From a virus, in the IMG/VR virus record IMGVR_UViG_3300020165_000122, positions 1 through 27,980 of that record: DNA of 27,980 nucleotides; one strand, given 5' to 3'. The notes under the pieces were generated by a model. That model was given only the letters and a program-made list of their open reading frames with translations. It was not told where the DNA came from and did no database searches. Both the position numbers and the translations under genes were made by a program. Below, piece after piece: positions 26,873-27,980 of this stretch (its first letter is position 1; every line of letters begins with the position of its first letter).

Positions 26873-27131
26873 CTTGACTCTCCTCTTCAAATATCCCATC
26901 TAAAGATAATTGAATTTGTTTTAGTTGTTCAAAGAAAAAACCTGTTTCGTCATCTGATTCATAATGTCCCTTTGAATCTACAAGTTTCATTTTATCTGTT
27001 GCGAATTTAATCACTTGTTGAATCTGTAAAATAAATTCTTCGTATTGTGTTATTCTTCTTAATGAATAAAATAATAATGTAGATGTAACTACACTAATTA
27101 AAAAGAATATTATTGAAAATGTTATCCACAT
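26853..27131 (-). CDS. Small one-span membrane protein
   Basis: A 92-residue protein with a hydrophobic N-terminal segment (WITFSIIFFLISVVTSTLLFY, about residues 2-22) followed by RR, which suggests a signal anchor with the rest in the cytoplasm. The soluble part is acidic and helical, with a FFFEQLKQIQLSLDGIFEEE stretch near 66-85 and a charged end. Its family is not recognised. It has a ribosome binding site (GGGGAT) and overlaps the sigma factor gene by 20 bases, so the two are probably translated together. A role at the host membrane is all that can be inferred. Confidence 0.75.
   Translation of the reverse strand: MWITFSIIFFLISVVTSTLLFYSLRRITQYEEFILQIQQVIKFATDKMKLVDSKGHYESDDETGFFFEQLKQIQLSLDGIFEEESQDDKKTK
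26880..26885 (-). promoter_or_regulatory. Ribosome binding site of the gp55-like gene
   Basis: The minus strand reads GAGGAG, 7 bases before the ATG at 26872. This settles the start against an in-frame ATG at 26899 and places translation initiation inside the end of the membrane protein gene. Confidence 0.75.
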
Positions 27132-27139
27132 ATTATCCC

Positions 27140-27883
27140 CTAATTAAACAATTCATCAAATTTATTTTTGAGATTGTCTATTTGTTTTTGTTCGTCTTTT
27201 GTTTTTGGAACTTTTGTATTCATTACTTCACCTGATTCCTCACCTCGTTTCCATTGGTCGAACTCGATGTGTGTAGCCATCATATCAGCTTGATGAAGGA
27301 TGTAAGCCATATTGGAACGGAGATTAAAATCAGGATTGTATGACATCAAATAAGATTTATTTGCATCATCGTATAATCCATCTGTTAATTTAATTCCAAG
27401 ATATTCCTTCTCAGTAACCTTAACTCCATAATGTTGAAGTAACCATAATCCTCTATCAGGTACTTTCATATACTGAAGTTGTGGATTGTGTTTATAGATT
27501 GAACCTTGATTCTTTCTATGCCAATCTGAATCTTGTGGAATGTAATAGTCATGTTCCAAATCACCAACCTTACCTAAGTCGTGATGTAAAGCAGCAAAGA
27601 CTAACTCCTCATCCGTGAAGTTAATCTCCGCTCCGTTCTTCTCCCACAATTGTTTTATCTCAAGTGAGTGACTTACAATGTGAAGAATGTGTTCAACATA
27701 TCCACCCGGCATCGCATTGTGAAATGCTGCCTTACCACTAGCTGGTGCAAACATCATTCTGTCTTGGAAGTCATCATAGAACTTTAAAAGATTGTCTCTT
27801 CTATCATCACCAATGTGTGTATTGATAACATCTATCATTGTATTCCAATTATTTTGTATTTCATCTGCTGTTAATTTTTTCAT
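27140..27883 (-). CDS. HD-domain phosphohydrolase, YhaM-like
   Basis: A 247-residue protein with a metal-dependent HD domain. The expected ligands are visible: H65 in GGYVEHILHIV, H101-D102 in ALHHDLGKVGDLEHDYY, and D200 in HQADMMATHIEFD. The opening PASGKAAFHNAMPGGYVEH closely follows the motif of the YhaM family of 3'-5' exoribonucleases (PAA...HH...GGLLEH), though no OB domain precedes it. It may therefore act on RNA or nucleotides in the cytoplasm. The C-terminal tail is lysine-rich. GAGGT lies close before the ATG, which overlaps the stop of a 32-residue ORF (ATGA). It stands upstream of the membrane protein and late sigma factor. The HD fold is firm; the substrate is uncertain. Confidence 0.85.
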   Translation of the reverse strand: MKKLTADEIQNNWNTMIDVINTHIGDDRRDNLLKFYDDFQDRMMFAPASGKAAFHNAMPGGYVEHILHIVSHSLEIKQLWEKNGAEINFTDEELVFAALHHDLGKVGDLEHDYYIPQDSDWHRKNQGSIYKHNPQLQYMKVPDRGLWLLQHYGVKVTEKEYLGIKLTDGLYDDANKSYLMSYNPDFNLRSNMAYILHQADMMATHIEFDQWKRGEESGEVMNTKVPKTKDEQKQIDNLKNKFDELFN

Positions 27884-27978
27884 CTTACCTCGTATCTGTT
27901 TTTTGTAAATTTAATTGTGTTTTCTAATCTTAACCTATTTCTATATTCACTAAAGGATATTCTTACACCCCAATTCAT
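27880..27978 (-). CDS. Small ORF (32 residues) or the C-terminal end of a larger gene
   Basis: The minus strand is open from an ATG at 27978 to a TGA that overlaps the HD gene start as ATGA, a common coupling arrangement. The product is basic and hydrophilic (MNWGVRISFSEYRNRLRLEN, then TIKFTKNRYEVR), with no recognised motif. Only two bases precede the ATG, so this may be the tail of a longer gene outside the window. The tight overlap and the absence of other candidate frames support real coding; the function is unknown. Confidence 0.5.
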   Translation of the reverse strand: MNWGVRISFSEYRNRLRLENTIKFTKNRYEVR

Positions 27979-27980
27979 AT

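Noticed and set aside
26873-26899. Nine-codon N-terminal extension of the gp55-like gene
   Set aside because: The extension contains the GAGGAG ribosome binding site of the ATG at 26872, so the internal start is preferred.
26771-27010. 79-codon plus-strand frame with a hydrophobic, phenylalanine-rich product
   Set aside because: It is antisense to two overlapping minus-strand genes, and the F/L richness comes from complementing lysine codons.
1-27980. tRNA genes, CRISPR arrays, insertion sequences, integrase or attachment sites
   Set aside because: The few non-coding gaps are all under about 120 bases and show no cloverleaf, spaced repeats or terminal inverted repeats; no transposase or integrase motif was found.

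Overview
The window is a single-direction block of a T4-like contractile-tailed phage genome. Every supportable gene lies on the minus strand, so transcription runs from high to low coordinates. The DNA is very AT-rich and genes are packed with gaps of a few bases or TAATG/ATGA overlaps. Recognisable T4-type parts are a gp55-like late sigma factor, a gp5-like baseplate hub/spike, gp25, gp6 and the start of a primase-like gene. The AT richness and the GC.D..ACNYN cysteine repeats, which I associate with marine sequences, suggest a marine phage. Most genes have clear Shine-Dalgarno sequences (GGAGA, GAGGAG), which argues mildly against a Bacteroidetes host. The host cannot be fixed from this window.

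Layout in transcription order. (1) 27978-26120: regulatory/metabolic genes: a 32-residue small ORF, a YhaM-like HD phosphohydrolase, a one-span membrane protein and the late sigma factor, closed by a strong hairpin terminator at 26069-26105. (2) 26045-19468: the baseplate operon. It begins just past the terminator at an AT-rich 19-bp element and continues with a small coiled-coil protein, the gp5-like hub/spike, two small unknowns, gp25, gp6 and a DNRLRE-like wedge-associated protein. (3) 19464-3997: host-contact proteins of exceptional size (534, 2111, 857 and 1625 residues). They carry ConA-like, PKD-like, calcium-loop and cysteine-rich modules, and the last has a gpI/gp7-like segment. (4) 3969-684: a second copy of the same 19-bp element, followed by four small structural proteins, two of which share a C-terminal module. 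(5) 666-1: a RuvC-like resolvase and the first 40 codons of a zinc-finger primase, marking a return to DNA metabolism.

A coherent reading is that the sigma factor encoded upstream drives late transcription of the structural block, with the two identical 19-bp elements as candidate control sites. The structural block builds the baseplate wedge (gp6, gp25 and a gp7-like part) and hub, and decorates it with large adhesive proteins assembled from shared modules. The main oddities are a tandem partial duplication that left a 21-codon copy of a protein C-terminus between two genes, an EGF-like disulfide-rich region inside a phage protein, and module sharing between neighbouring tail genes.

No tRNA, CRISPR array, insertion sequence or integrase was seen. 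No gene-free stretch exceeds about 120 bases.
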